Assembly: GCA_002428985.1 (NCBI GenBank)
Contig: DIYL01000038.1
Location: 1-64,000 of the forward strand
Length of the DNA: 64,000 nt
Direction: 5' to 3'
Origin: Anaerolineales bacterium UBA6055
GTDB taxonomy: Bacteria > Chloroflexota > Anaerolineae > Aggregatilineales > Phototrophicaceae
Shown: piece after piece, positions 53,529 through 62,315 of the stretch
Position numbering within the stretch: position 1 is the stretch's first letter
How the letters are laid out: each line of letters begins with the position of its first letter
Notes under the pieces: generated by a model
The model's input: the letters and a program-made list of their open reading frames with translations, nothing else
Databases searched by the model: none
Told to the model about the DNA's origin: nothing
Program-made: the position numbers and the translations under genes

Positions 53529-53780
53529 ATGCACCACAAACATATGTATCGAAACCCATCGCCATTTTTCATCTTCGCCTTTGGCTTAATGTTGTTCTGG
53601 CTCTTCGGCTTTAAGCTGTTTTTCTTCCTGCCGTTGTTTTTCATCTTTGGGGGGTTTTGTATGTGGGGCACACACGGTGGGCATCACCACGATGACTGGT
53701 CAGATGAAAAGCCTAAACGTAAAAGCAAACCAAAACGCGACAACTACAGGGATGATGAAGACGACGTAACATACATCTAA
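53529..53780 (+). CDS. small His-rich membrane protein
   Basis: An 83-residue protein. A short start with several His (MHHKHMYRNPS), one or two strongly hydrophobic aromatic spans (FFIFAFGLMLFWLFGFKLFFFLPLFFIFGGF), and then GTHGGHHHDDW, which could bind metal, and a basic-to-acidic tail (KPKRKSKPKRDNYRDDEDD). AAGGAAAA precedes the ATG. The stop TAA shares CTAA with the stop of the convergent dehydrogenase. Family unknown. Confidence 0.6.
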   Translation: MHHKHMYRNPSPFFIFAFGLMLFWLFGFKLFFFLPLFFIFGGFCMWGTHGGHHHDDWSDEKPKRKSKPKRDNYRDDEDDVTYI

Positions 53781-54757
53781 TACCCTTGCGATAAGTCGAC
53801 CTGATTTGGTAACAGCTCACCTCGCACTAGCTTGTTCATCAGGTCGGCGATGCGCGTGTATCGCATACGTTCTACATCAGCATTCCCAAACGCGCCACCC
53901 CGATGCGGGCTCATAACCATATTATCTAGTTTATGGAATGGGACATCTGTTGGCGGGTGATTCGTTATATCCTCGCTGAATGGTGGGGATGGCTTACCCG
54001 TCGGATAGTCATACCAAACATCTGAGGCACCAGCATGCAATTTTCCCGACTTGAGTGCATCATAAAATGCCTCTGGCTGAATCACTGCACCACGTCCAAC
54101 ATTCACAACAATTGATTGTTCCGGTAACAACTCAAATTCAGGTTCACCAAGCAAACCCGTTGTTTCGTCGGTAGCTGGTAACGCGACCATCAGCACATTT
54201 GCTTGTGGCAGTAACTCATACAAATCAGCCATCGTATAAATGCCGTTGTCAGGGTCAGGATTTGTCCGTCTTATCCCCAAGACAGTCATACCCAATGCAC
54301 TTAAAACAGGTGCGATATATTGCCCGATTGACCCATATCCCAAAATCACAACTGTCTTTTGATACAGAATAACTTGTTGCAACGGTAAATAACGGCTTGA
54401 CCAATCGTTTTGTCGGAATTGATTATGCGCAGGGATTAGCTGACGAGCACATGCAAATAACAGAGCCAATGCCATCTCACCAGTTGTGATGTTATTGTGA
54501 TGCAAATTATAAACAGCAATTTCAGGATATTGTTTCATGCGTTCGCGTGTTTCGGAGGGCAAGCCAGCAAATGGAATCAACAACGTATGCAGATGAGGAC
54601 TCGCTCGTAGTTCCGCATCCGTCGGACGACCTGTAATCAGCACATGAAAGTCATCCGGCATCTCATCAGCAACTGAGACAATGATACCTTCATCTAGATT
54701 CTTACGTAGTACCTGTAGATTCGCATCTTCAACTGGGCGGGAAAAGTGAATTTTCAT
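53777..54757 (-). CDS. D-isomer-specific 2-hydroxyacid dehydrogenase
   Basis: A 326-residue NAD(P)-dependent dehydrogenase (D-lactate/glycerate/phosphoglycerate group). The Rossmann motif is VVILGYGSIGQYIAPVLSALG, with IRRTNPD after the second strand suggesting a possible NADP preference. Catalytic Arg lies in VNVGRGAVI. The acid position is in the GKPSPPF region and the catalytic His is in MSPHRGG. DVWYDYP replaces the usual DVFxxEP. The stop overlaps the His-rich membrane protein gene by 4 bases. The substrate cannot be read from the sequence. Confidence 0.9.
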   Translation of the reverse strand: MKIHFSRPVEDANLQVLRKNLDEGIIVSVADEMPDDFHVLITGRPTDAELRASPHLHTLLIPFAGLPSETRERMKQYPEIAVYNLHHNNITTGEMALALLFACARQLIPAHNQFRQNDWSSRYLPLQQVILYQKTVVILGYGSIGQYIAPVLSALGMTVLGIRRTNPDPDNGIYTMADLYELLPQANVLMVALPATDETTGLLGEPEFELLPEQSIVVNVGRGAVIQPEAFYDALKSGKLHAGASDVWYDYPTGKPSPPFSEDITNHPPTDVPFHKLDNMVMSPHRGGAFGNADVERMRYTRIADLMNKLVRGELLPNQVDLSQGY

Positions 54758-55095
54758 AGGTTGGCTTCATATGTATATGTCAGTACCTACTATATCGTAG
54801 CCGAGGTTTAAGGCATCATGCAATGTAAATTGTAGCAAATGAATTATGAAAGACGCGGCAAAAAAGACTATAGTTAATCTGGTCATCACAGAACATTTAT
54901 GATGTTTCTTGCTGAATTTCACAAAAACAAGCTTTCCATAAGAACTTCATAAAAAATATGCGGTACACTGTAAGGGATGTTATTTGTCAATCATCTAGCC
55001 ATTAGAGGAAAATGTATCACAAGAAATCGGTCGTACAGACGTTGATATATGGGGAGTGTTTGTATGACTTGCAATAAGTCAGTCACGTCAGACCA
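54758..55095. other. 338-bp divergent intergenic region
   Basis: It lies between the dehydrogenase (minus) and the kinase (plus). A TACACT at 54964-54969 may be a -10 box. A short 21-codon frame at 55012-55077 (starting MYHKKSVVQTL) follows GAGGAAA and ends 18 bases before the kinase ATG; it could be a leader peptide, but length and spacing make this weak. Nothing else is seen. Confidence 0.4.
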
Positions 55096-58000
55096 ATGAA
55101 TCGAGACGCTAACATGGTAAAACAATTAATTTCTGGACAATATGAATTCGATCTAACAACTAATAAAGATAACTTTATTGGTCAAGGTGGTATGGGGACA
55201 GTCTATTTTGGTAAAGACATCAACACCAGCCAACTTGTCGCCATCAAAGAATTAAAGCAGGAAGTTATCCAAAACGACCCTGAAATCGTCCGCCGCTTTC
55301 AACTGGAAGGCGAGGCTCTCCGCAGACTTAATCATCCTAACATCGTCAAAATGCTTGCCGCCGACGATATTGGTTCCGGACATTACCTCGTGATGGAATA
55401 TGTTGGGGGTGGATCATTACGCGATGTTTTGCAAAAAGAGAAAAAACTATCTATTCAGCGCACCTTATATATTGCACTTGATCTGGCGGATGCCCTGACA
55501 CGCGCCCACCGTCTGAAAATTTTGCACCGTGATATTAAGCCGGGTAATGTACTCGTTGCAGAAGATGGTACGCCTCGCTTAACCGATTTTGGTATGGCGC
55601 GGGTTCAAGATGTGCATGTGACCCAATCCGGTATGATTGTCGGGACCCTGTCCTATTTGTCTCCAGAGGCATTACAAGGTGACGAAATTGATGAACGCTC
55701 CGACATTTGGGCATTTGGCGTGATGTTATACGAAATGTTGACCGGTGAACGCCCCTTCCCAGAAACCAACCCCGGATCGCTTATTACAAGTATCTTGACC
55801 AAGCCTGTACCCGACTTAGAAATCAATCGTCCTGATGCGCCAACTGCGCTAGTGGATTTGATTTATCGTATGTTAGAAAAAGATGTCCATGCACGCATCC
55901 CAAGTGTGCGTCTAATTGGTGCAGAATTAGAATCGATTATTCGTGGCGATACTTCGTCAATACAACCAGTAGCACCACCAGACACGGATGGACGATTTGT
56001 CACACCAACACCTACAACAACCTCATCTCAGATCCGTAGTCGTATTCAACCAGTGAGCAATATCCCACAACCACCAACTGCCTTTGTTGGCCGTGAAGCA
56101 GAGTTATCTGAATTAGCGACCTTGATTAACGATGACACCATTCGCCTCATTAACTTGTTAGGTCCGGGTGGTATTGGTAAAACACGGGTTGCAATCGAGA
56201 CAGCCAAACGTCACACCGATGATTTTCCTGACGGTGTATTTTATGTGCCACTCGCACCTCTAACAAACCCTGATCATATCGTGACGACGATTGCAGATAA
56301 TATCAACTTTACCTTTGGTGGTACTGATAATCCAACTCAGGAGCTCTTGAATTATCTAGCTGAGAAGCGCATGTTACTTGTTTTGGATAACTTCGAGCAT
56401 CTAAGCGAGAATGCTGGATTGCTCGGCGATATGATCTCCAATGCGCCAAACTTGACAATCTTGGTGACCTCGCGTGAACGGTTGCGCTTACGGGGTGAGC
56501 ACATTTTCGAAGTTGAAGGAATGATCGTCCCACGCGTCAACATCAAATTAGAACAACTGATGACCTATCCTGCGACCAAACTTTTTTTGCAGAGTGCACA
56601 TCGTGTCATGCCGGACTTTGAAGTTGATGAAGACAACTATCATGAGGTCTCTCATGTAATTCGGTTAGTGCAAGGGTTGCCACTGGGGATTGAGTTGGCG
56701 GCGGCATGGATTGAAATGCTACCGATTGAAGAAATTGCTCAAGAAATCGAAAATAGCCTCGATTTCCTCGAGACAGACTTACGTGATGTGCCAGAACGTC
56801 ATCGGAGTATTCGCGCCGTCTTCGAATATTCATGGAATTTGATGACCGAAGCTGAGCAAGATATTTTCTTGAAATTATCTGTATTCCGTGGTGGTTTCGA
56901 ACGGGAGGCAGCGCAGAAAGTCACAGGGGCATCGCTCCGTAATCTAACATCGCTGGTCAATAAATCCCTACTGATTCGGATGCCATCAGGACGGTATCAG
57001 GCACACAAGTTGTTGCGCCAGTATGCGGTTGAGCGCTGGGATGATCAAAATGCTTGTGACGATATTGCTGCCAAACATGCGCAATATTACTCAACCTATC
57101 TAGTAAAAATTCAGCAACTCTATAACTCACCCAAAGAACAAAATGCCGTCGAATCGATGGAAATTGAGTTAGAAAACTTACGAGCAGCGTGGGATTTTGC
57201 CATCAGTAATAAGATGTGGAGAGCACTCGACGAATCGATTCATACCATGATGTTGTTCTTCCTCGGGCGTAGCATGTTGAGTGATGGTATCCGCCTATTT
57301 GATGAACTCGGTGACCATCTGGAAAAAATCGACATGGTGGAAACAGACTGTTATTATCGGGCGCGACTACGTCAAGCATGGCTAACCAGTCGACAAGGCG
57401 ATTATGAGCATGTATACAAACTTTCTGAGAGGGCATATAAATTCTTCCTCGAACAGGGTGATCATGATGAAGTATGTTATGCACTCAATAACATGAGTTA
57501 TGCGATGATGATGCTTGGTTTGTATGACGATGCGCGAGATTTAGCGGAAAAAGCATTGAGCTATGCACGAGACCCGAAAACTGGTGTCATTGCGCCGTGG
57601 TTCTTCTCGATGGGCAATCTCGGGTATGCAGAATTCTTGTGTGGACATCTCGAACAAGCCAGAGAAATCTACGAAGAAAGCAATACACTCGCTGTCCAAT
57701 ATAACTATTCACCGATTGGACTGGCATATGGGTTAAACAACCTCGGTGAAACTGAACGCAACCTCGGCAACCTTGACCGCGCTCAAGACCTATTTGCCGA
57801 TGCCTATGAGATTTTCAAACGTTTCAAAAATCGTCGTGGGATGGCATTCTCCCTGAATAACCTCGGTGGTGTTATATTTGTGCTTGGTAATATTCATGGC
57901 GCCCATGAAAAATTCCAAAAGTCATATGACTTGCATCGTGAGGTGGGAGATTTGACCGGAACAGCACATTCACTCAGCTTGATGGGGAACAGCGCCGTAT

Positions 58001-58698
58001 CGGAAGGACAATATGAACAAGCACGCGATTATTATACCGAAGCGTTGCAGATCCGACGTGGACTGGGTAACTTACGCGGTATCGCCGACTCACTCAGTGA
58101 TCTAGCGATGGTTGAGATGAATGTTGGCAACATAGATATTGCTCAACAAAATATTGATGAATCCCTCGATATACGTGAACGCATTGGCGATAAACAGGGG
58201 ATGACCGTATCAAAATCTTCCAAGTCCTTACTCTATCTCGTACAAGAAGATTATGACAACGCCGCGAAATTCATCGCTGAAGCACTTGAACTCGCCCGCG
58301 AGACCCATAATATGTTTGCCCTATCGCAATCGCTATCGGGTATGGCGATGGTACATCTGAAAAATGGCCAGCCAGATGAAGCCATAGATGTCTTGGTTGA
58401 ATCGTTGGATTTAGCACAACAATTCGGGGCGCTCCCGTTGATCTTAATGGGCTTGACCACCTATTCGCATTGGCTGTATATGGTCGGCAAACCCGAACGT
58501 GCGCTCGAAATTATCACGCAGGTGCGCTTGTATCCATCCAATTACATCCGCATGATTGACAAGAAAGCGAATATGTTGCGCGATCGGTTGATTACAGACC
58601 TCGATGGTGATGCCGTGCGTCGTGCCGAAGAAGCCGGACATGCCCTCATCCTCGATGAACTGATTGCTAGCATCGTCGCAGAAGCACAAGCCGGATAA
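55096..58698 (+). CDS. Hanks-type Ser/Thr kinase fused to NB-ARC-like ATPase and TPRs
   Basis: A 1200-residue cytosolic protein. Kinase domain ~15-275: Gly loop IGQGGMGTVYFG, Lys51, HRDIKPGN (Asp146), DFG (Asp164), YLSPEAL. A Thr/Pro-rich linker (~295-325) follows. Next comes an ATPase of the predicted-ATPase/NB-ARC kind: PPTAFVGREAELSEL, Walker A GPGGIGKTR (~356-364), Walker B MLLVLDNFEHL and sensor ILVTSRERLRLRGEH. About 12 TPRs complete the protein (for example GLAYGLNNLGETERNLGNLDRAQDLF). All catalytic kinase residues are present. No membrane span is seen, so signals are probably sensed by the TPRs. FHA protein 47085 is a possible partner. ATG 55114 is an alternative start. Confidence 0.93.
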   Translation: MNRDANMVKQLISGQYEFDLTTNKDNFIGQGGMGTVYFGKDINTSQLVAIKELKQEVIQNDPEIVRRFQLEGEALRRLNHPNIVKMLAADDIGSGHYLVMEYVGGGSLRDVLQKEKKLSIQRTLYIALDLADALTRAHRLKILHRDIKPGNVLVAEDGTPRLTDFGMARVQDVHVTQSGMIVGTLSYLSPEALQGDEIDERSDIWAFGVMLYEMLTGERPFPETNPGSLITSILTKPVPDLEINRPDAPTALVDLIYRMLEKDVHARIPSVRLIGAELESIIRGDTSSIQPVAPPDTDGRFVTPTPTTTSSQIRSRIQPVSNIPQPPTAFVGREAELSELATLINDDTIRLINLLGPGGIGKTRVAIETAKRHTDDFPDGVFYVPLAPLTNPDHIVTTIADNINFTFGGTDNPTQELLNYLAEKRMLLVLDNFEHLSENAGLLGDMISNAPNLTILVTSRERLRLRGEHIFEVEGMIVPRVNIKLEQLMTYPATKLFLQSAHRVMPDFEVDEDNYHEVSHVIRLVQGLPLGIELAAAWIEMLPIEEIAQEIENSLDFLETDLRDVPERHRSIRAVFEYSWNLMTEAEQDIFLKLSVFRGGFEREAAQKVTGASLRNLTSLVNKSLLIRMPSGRYQAHKLLRQYAVERWDDQNACDDIAAKHAQYYSTYLVKIQQLYNSPKEQNAVESMEIELENLRAAWDFAISNKMWRALDESIHTMMLFFLGRSMLSDGIRLFDELGDHLEKIDMVETDCYYRARLRQAWLTSRQGDYEHVYKLSERAYKFFLEQGDHDEVCYALNNMSYAMMMLGLYDDARDLAEKALSYARDPKTGVIAPWFFSMGNLGYAEFLCGHLEQAREIYEESNTLAVQYNYSPIGLAYGLNNLGETERNLGNLDRAQDLFADAYEIFKRFKNRRGMAFSLNNLGGVIFVLGNIHGAHEKFQKSYDLHREVGDLTGTAHSLSLMGNSAVSEGQYEQARDYYTEALQIRRGLGNLRGIADSLSDLAMVEMNVGNIDIAQQNIDESLDIRERIGDKQGMTVSKSSKSLLYLVQEDYDNAAKFIAEALELARETHNMFALSQSLSGMAMVHLKNGQPDEAIDVLVESLDLAQQFGALPLILMGLTTYSHWLYMVGKPERALEIITQVRLYPSNYIRMIDKKANMLRDRLITDLDGDAVRRAEEAGHALILDELIASIVAEAQAG

Positions 58699-58711
58699 TT
58701 TCCACAAATAC

Positions 58712-58740
58712 TATAGGGGCATGAATCTTTTGCCCCTATA
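58712..58740. repeat. palindrome after the kinase gene
   Basis: TATAGGGGC (58712-58720) and GCCCCTATA (58732-58740) are exact 9-bp arms around an 11-base loop. It lies 14 bases after the kinase stop. It may terminate transcription and resembles the GTAGGGG..CCCCTAC elements at 13.6 and 27.1 kb. Confidence 0.6.
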
Positions 58741-58882
58741 CTACCCAATTTTAAAACCTCACTACTCACTATTCTAAGCAGTCATCTTCATCACCGACAC
58801 TACAAATTTGTGCCAGCACACACTTTGCTAAAGTTGCGCTATAATGTGTGCATGATGAATAGAGTTTGTGTGAGATTTTATT

Positions 58883-60403
58883 ATGAGCAACTTAATCCAA
58901 GTGAATGATACCGAAAGTCAAATCCTCGAACGCGCCCATGAAACGATGGTCATCAATGAGGTAATGTTCAATTTAGCCGAGGCGACCTTTAAAAATTACA
59001 ATCCTGACATTGATTATGATGGTCTTATCACCCTCCGAGAGCAAGATTACGCACGGTTGGATAACCTCAGTCACATTTATTTGGATTACACTGGTGGTGG
59101 CTTATACGCGCAGTCACAGCTACAAAAGCATATGGAGATGTTGCTCAACGGTGTGTATGGTAATCCGCACTCATCGAATCCCAGTTCACATGCCATGACC
59201 GAGCTCGATGAACAAGCCAGAGACTATGTGCTCCGTTATTTTAATGCCGACCCCGATGAATATTGTGTCATTTTTACATCAAATGCCAGTGGTGCATTAC
59301 GGCTCGTCGGCGAATCGTATCCATTTGAAGACAACGGGCAATATTTGCTGACCTTTGATAATCACAATTCGGTTAATGGCATTCGTGAGTACGCACGGGG
59401 TAACAACGCCAAGGTCGTCTATAATCCGGTATTGCCACCTGATATGCGCCTCGATGAAGAAGCTTTGCTACATAACCTCAACAATCCGATTCCGAACGGT
59501 AATAATTTATTAGCCTTCCCGGCACAATCCAATTTTTCCGGTGTACAGCATGACTTCAAGTGGGTTGAGATAGCCCGTGAGAAAGGCTGGGATGTGTTGG
59601 TCGATTGTGCTGCATTTGCCCCGACCAATAAACTCGATTTAAGCATCGTCAAACCCGATTTTGTGCCGTTATCGTTCTATAAAATTTTTGGTTATCCGAC
59701 AGGTGTTGGTGCATTAATTGTCCGCCATAGTGCACTCAAAAAATTGCGCCGCCCGTGGTTTGCTGGTGGGACAGTCTCGGTGGTATCGGTTCAAGGCGAT
59801 GCACACTTCATGGATGAGGGGTTCGCCGCCTTCGAGGACGGGACAATCGACTATCTGAATTTACCCGCGATTGAAGTTGGTCTGCGCCATCTAGATGCGA
59901 TTGGCATTGAGATGATTCATGATCGTGTAGCGGCGTTTACCGCATATTTGCTCAAATCACTGACCAGACTCAAACACAACAATGGGGCATCACTCGTCAA
60001 AGTCTACGGTCCAATCACGACCGAAGGGCGCGGTGGCACACTCGCTGTCAACTTCTACGATATGGACGGCACAGTATTTGACAATCAATTGATCGAACGC
60101 CTCGCCAATCAATTCAATATCTCGTTACGAACAGGGAGCTTCTGCAACCCCGGTGCTAGTGAGTTGATTCACAATATTTCATATGACTATGCACAGGAAT
60201 TATTCAAAGGTACTGACCGTATGACCTATGATCAGTATGCGACAGCCATGATTGCAGGGGGCGACGAAGACGGTATGGGAGCAGTGCGCATCTCAGTAGG
60301 AATCGTGACAAACTTCAAAGATGTCTATCAATTGGTACAATTTGCAAAAGCTTTCTTAAATTTCCAATCGGATGGCGTGCAAATGGAAAATCGCCACTGT
60401 TAA
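58883..60403 (+). CDS. class V aminotransferase, Moco-sulfurase (MOCOS)-like
   Basis: A 506-residue PLP enzyme resembling the N-terminal NifS-like domain of eukaryotic molybdenum-cofactor sulfurase. YLDYTGGGLY at the start, GNPHSSNPSS, His161 in FDNHNSVNGIREYA, the PLP Lys267 in PLSFYKIFGYPTGVGALIV and the persulfide Cys421 in LRTGSFCNPG all match that group. It should take sulfur from cysteine and hand it on. The MOSC domain of MOCOS is absent. A TATAAT lies near 58841. The next gene follows after 6 bases, so they form an operon. The true acceptor may not be Moco. Confidence 0.87.
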   Translation: MSNLIQVNDTESQILERAHETMVINEVMFNLAEATFKNYNPDIDYDGLITLREQDYARLDNLSHIYLDYTGGGLYAQSQLQKHMEMLLNGVYGNPHSSNPSSHAMTELDEQARDYVLRYFNADPDEYCVIFTSNASGALRLVGESYPFEDNGQYLLTFDNHNSVNGIREYARGNNAKVVYNPVLPPDMRLDEEALLHNLNNPIPNGNNLLAFPAQSNFSGVQHDFKWVEIAREKGWDVLVDCAAFAPTNKLDLSIVKPDFVPLSFYKIFGYPTGVGALIVRHSALKKLRRPWFAGGTVSVVSVQGDAHFMDEGFAAFEDGTIDYLNLPAIEVGLRHLDAIGIEMIHDRVAAFTAYLLKSLTRLKHNNGASLVKVYGPITTEGRGGTLAVNFYDMDGTVFDNQLIERLANQFNISLRTGSFCNPGASELIHNISYDYAQELFKGTDRMTYDQYATAMIAGGDEDGMGAVRISVGIVTNFKDVYQLVQFAKAFLNFQSDGVQMENRHC

Positions 60404-60409
60404 ACACAC

Positions 60410-62005
60410 ATGCTCAAAAGGAAAAAACGCTATACGCTTGAAAAAGATGTCCCATTTGCAAAATCAGTTATTTGGGACATCCAGCGATCCTATTATGCGG
60501 ACTCGGGTATAAATGCATGGAACAAATCAGGCACAGTCCCGCATTACGTTAGCAGTAATCCAACGGTAGCCTATTCTTATGCAGAAATTGCGCTAGGTTT
60601 CTTCCGCGACCGTTCAAAGATTTCCCCTGATAATACCGATCCGATTTACTTTCTTGAACTCGGTGCAGGCAGTGGACGGTTTGCCTATCACTTTATCAAG
60701 CAGTTTAGTGATTTATATGACCAACTTGGAATTAAACTACCATCATTTTGTTATGTCATCACCGATTTAAGCCCGCACAATGTCGAATATTGGAAAAACC
60801 ATCCACGCTTTCAGCCATATATTACGTCAGGGCGCATCGATTTTGCACAATTTGATGCAACCTCGACTGATGGCATCACACTCGACATTTCTGGCAAAAC
60901 ACTACACCGAGATAGTTTAACTCAACCCCTAATAGTGATTGGGAATTATTTTTTTGATAGTATTGAGCAAGAATTTCTCTATTTCCGTAAAGGGCGCGTC
61001 TATGATTGTATGACGACAACCATCAGTACTATCAACCCAAAACGTGCAGAAACGAAAGACCTAATCAAAGCATTGGAGCTAGAGTATAACTACACTTCTC
61101 GCAAGCTCCCACTATATGACATGCCCGAGTTAAACCATATTATCAGCACCTACCAAGCCGAGATCGCCAATAGCCATATTTATATCCCAACGGCTGGCAT
61201 CCGATGCCTAGATTATTTACGGACACTATCCCAAAAAGGATTGCTCCTATTAACAGCCGACAAAAGTCAGCACAAATTAGTCGATCTCGACAAACGCGGC
61301 GCATCAAAACTGGTCACACATGGTGGGTCATTTTCGCTTACGGTGAATTATCATGCGATTGGACAATATGTTGAACAAATCGGTGGAGCGTGTTTATTCC
61401 CAGAGCAACCCTATTATGGGCTCAACCATAGTGTGTTTCTCTTACTTAGCCAATCACAACAGTACACAGAAACCTATTTTGCATATTCGCGTTTCATCAA
61501 TCAATTTGGTCCAGATGATTTTTTCAGCATCAAAAAACATATCGATCAGTCCTATCCGCTGATGTCGATACGGCACATTCTAGGGTACTTACGGATGAGT
61601 CACTATGACTCGCATCTATTTTTGGCACTGGCTGAATATATTCATGAACAGTTGGAGGACATTAGCCCCAAAGACCGTGAAGGATTGTACAAAACAGTAC
61701 ATAATATCTGGGATTTATATTACTTCATCGGCGAAGAAAAAGATCTCGCCTTTGAAATCGGTATGATCCTCTATGAACTTGATTTTTATGGCGAAGCACT
61801 CGCATTTTTCCAGCAATCCATCACTACCCATGATGTAGACATAGCGACGTTATTCAACATGGCGGTGTGTAGTTTACAAGTCGGCGATATAAAGCAAGCT
61901 ACCCAACTCGTGACCCAAGTTTTAGCGGATAACCCATCATACGAGCCTGCCATTGATCTGAGCCAACGCATTGAAGCCATAGTAGATGAACTTAACAAGG
62001 GATGA
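60410..62005 (+). CDS. MidA-like SAM methyltransferase with C-terminal TPRs
   Basis: A 531-residue protein. Residues ~55-300 are a SAM-dependent methyltransferase of MidA/NDUFAF7 type: motif I FLELGAGSGRFAYHFI (82-96), YVITDLSPHNVEYWK and the IVIGNYFFDSIEQEFLYF block, matching the ANExxDALP region. Residues ~430-531 hold two or three TPRs (FYGEALAFFQQSITTHDVDI, FNMAVCSLQVGDIKQATQLV). It follows the MOCOS-like gene by 6 bases, so the two products probably act together. The fusion with TPRs is unusual for MidA proteins. Substrate unknown. Confidence 0.78.
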   Translation: MLKRKKRYTLEKDVPFAKSVIWDIQRSYYADSGINAWNKSGTVPHYVSSNPTVAYSYAEIALGFFRDRSKISPDNTDPIYFLELGAGSGRFAYHFIKQFSDLYDQLGIKLPSFCYVITDLSPHNVEYWKNHPRFQPYITSGRIDFAQFDATSTDGITLDISGKTLHRDSLTQPLIVIGNYFFDSIEQEFLYFRKGRVYDCMTTTISTINPKRAETKDLIKALELEYNYTSRKLPLYDMPELNHIISTYQAEIANSHIYIPTAGIRCLDYLRTLSQKGLLLLTADKSQHKLVDLDKRGASKLVTHGGSFSLTVNYHAIGQYVEQIGGACLFPEQPYYGLNHSVFLLLSQSQQYTETYFAYSRFINQFGPDDFFSIKKHIDQSYPLMSIRHILGYLRMSHYDSHLFLALAEYIHEQLEDISPKDREGLYKTVHNIWDLYYFIGEEKDLAFEIGMILYELDFYGEALAFFQQSITTHDVDIATLFNMAVCSLQVGDIKQATQLVTQVLADNPSYEPAIDLSQRIEAIVDELNKG

Positions 62006-62071
62006 CATTCATCAAATTGACAGTCTACTCAACTCATGTTATGCTCATCTCGTAAAATTTAATTTCTAAGT

Positions 62072-62184
62072 TTCAGGTGTGTTCAAGCTCGGACGTTTGG
62101 CACACAAAGGGAAAGTCGGTGAGAGTCCGACGCTGTCGCGCAACGGTAACTGATTTACATCAGAAGTCCGAATACCTACCTGAA
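62072..62184 (+). promoter_or_regulatory. cobalamin (B12) riboswitch
   Basis: The closing stem is TTCAGGT (62072-62078) / ACCTGAA (62178-62184). Inside are the core blocks GGGAAAGTCGGTGAGAGTCCGACGCTGTC (about 62109-62137, cited in parts: GGGAAA, GGTGAGAGTCC, GACGCTGTC), the CGCGCAACGGTAAC segment and the B12-box-like AAGTCCGAATACCTACC. It precedes a BtuF-like gene and cobB/cbiA, as expected. Adenosylcobalamin binding should lower expression, probably through the start-site hairpin at 62289-62309. Confidence 0.95.
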
Positions 62185-62288
62185 CCTTAGCTCGTACAAA
62201 CTTTCGCGTAAAAAGGAAACGAGCGTGGTGAGTGCATCTACGCATCCTATTGGATTTGCTAATTCAACATCTCACCGTACCCCCGTTT

Positions 62289-62309
62289 CCTCCTTTATCC
62301 TTAAGGAGG
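62289..62309 (+). promoter_or_regulatory. hairpin hiding the ribosome binding site of the BtuF-like gene
   Basis: CCTCCTT (62289-62295) pairs exactly with AAGGAGG (62303-62309), which is the ribosome binding site 6 bases before the ATG at 62316. A second stem, GCTCGT/ACGAGC (62190-62224), lies between it and the riboswitch. Together they look like a translation-level expression platform. No T-run is present, so transcription termination is less likely. Confidence 0.75.
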
Positions 62310-62315
62310 GATAAG

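Noticed and set aside
55012..55077. 21-codon leader peptide before the kinase
   Set aside because: A GAGG precedes its ATG, but spacing is short, and no attenuator structure or codon bias was found; it is noted only in the intergenic entry.
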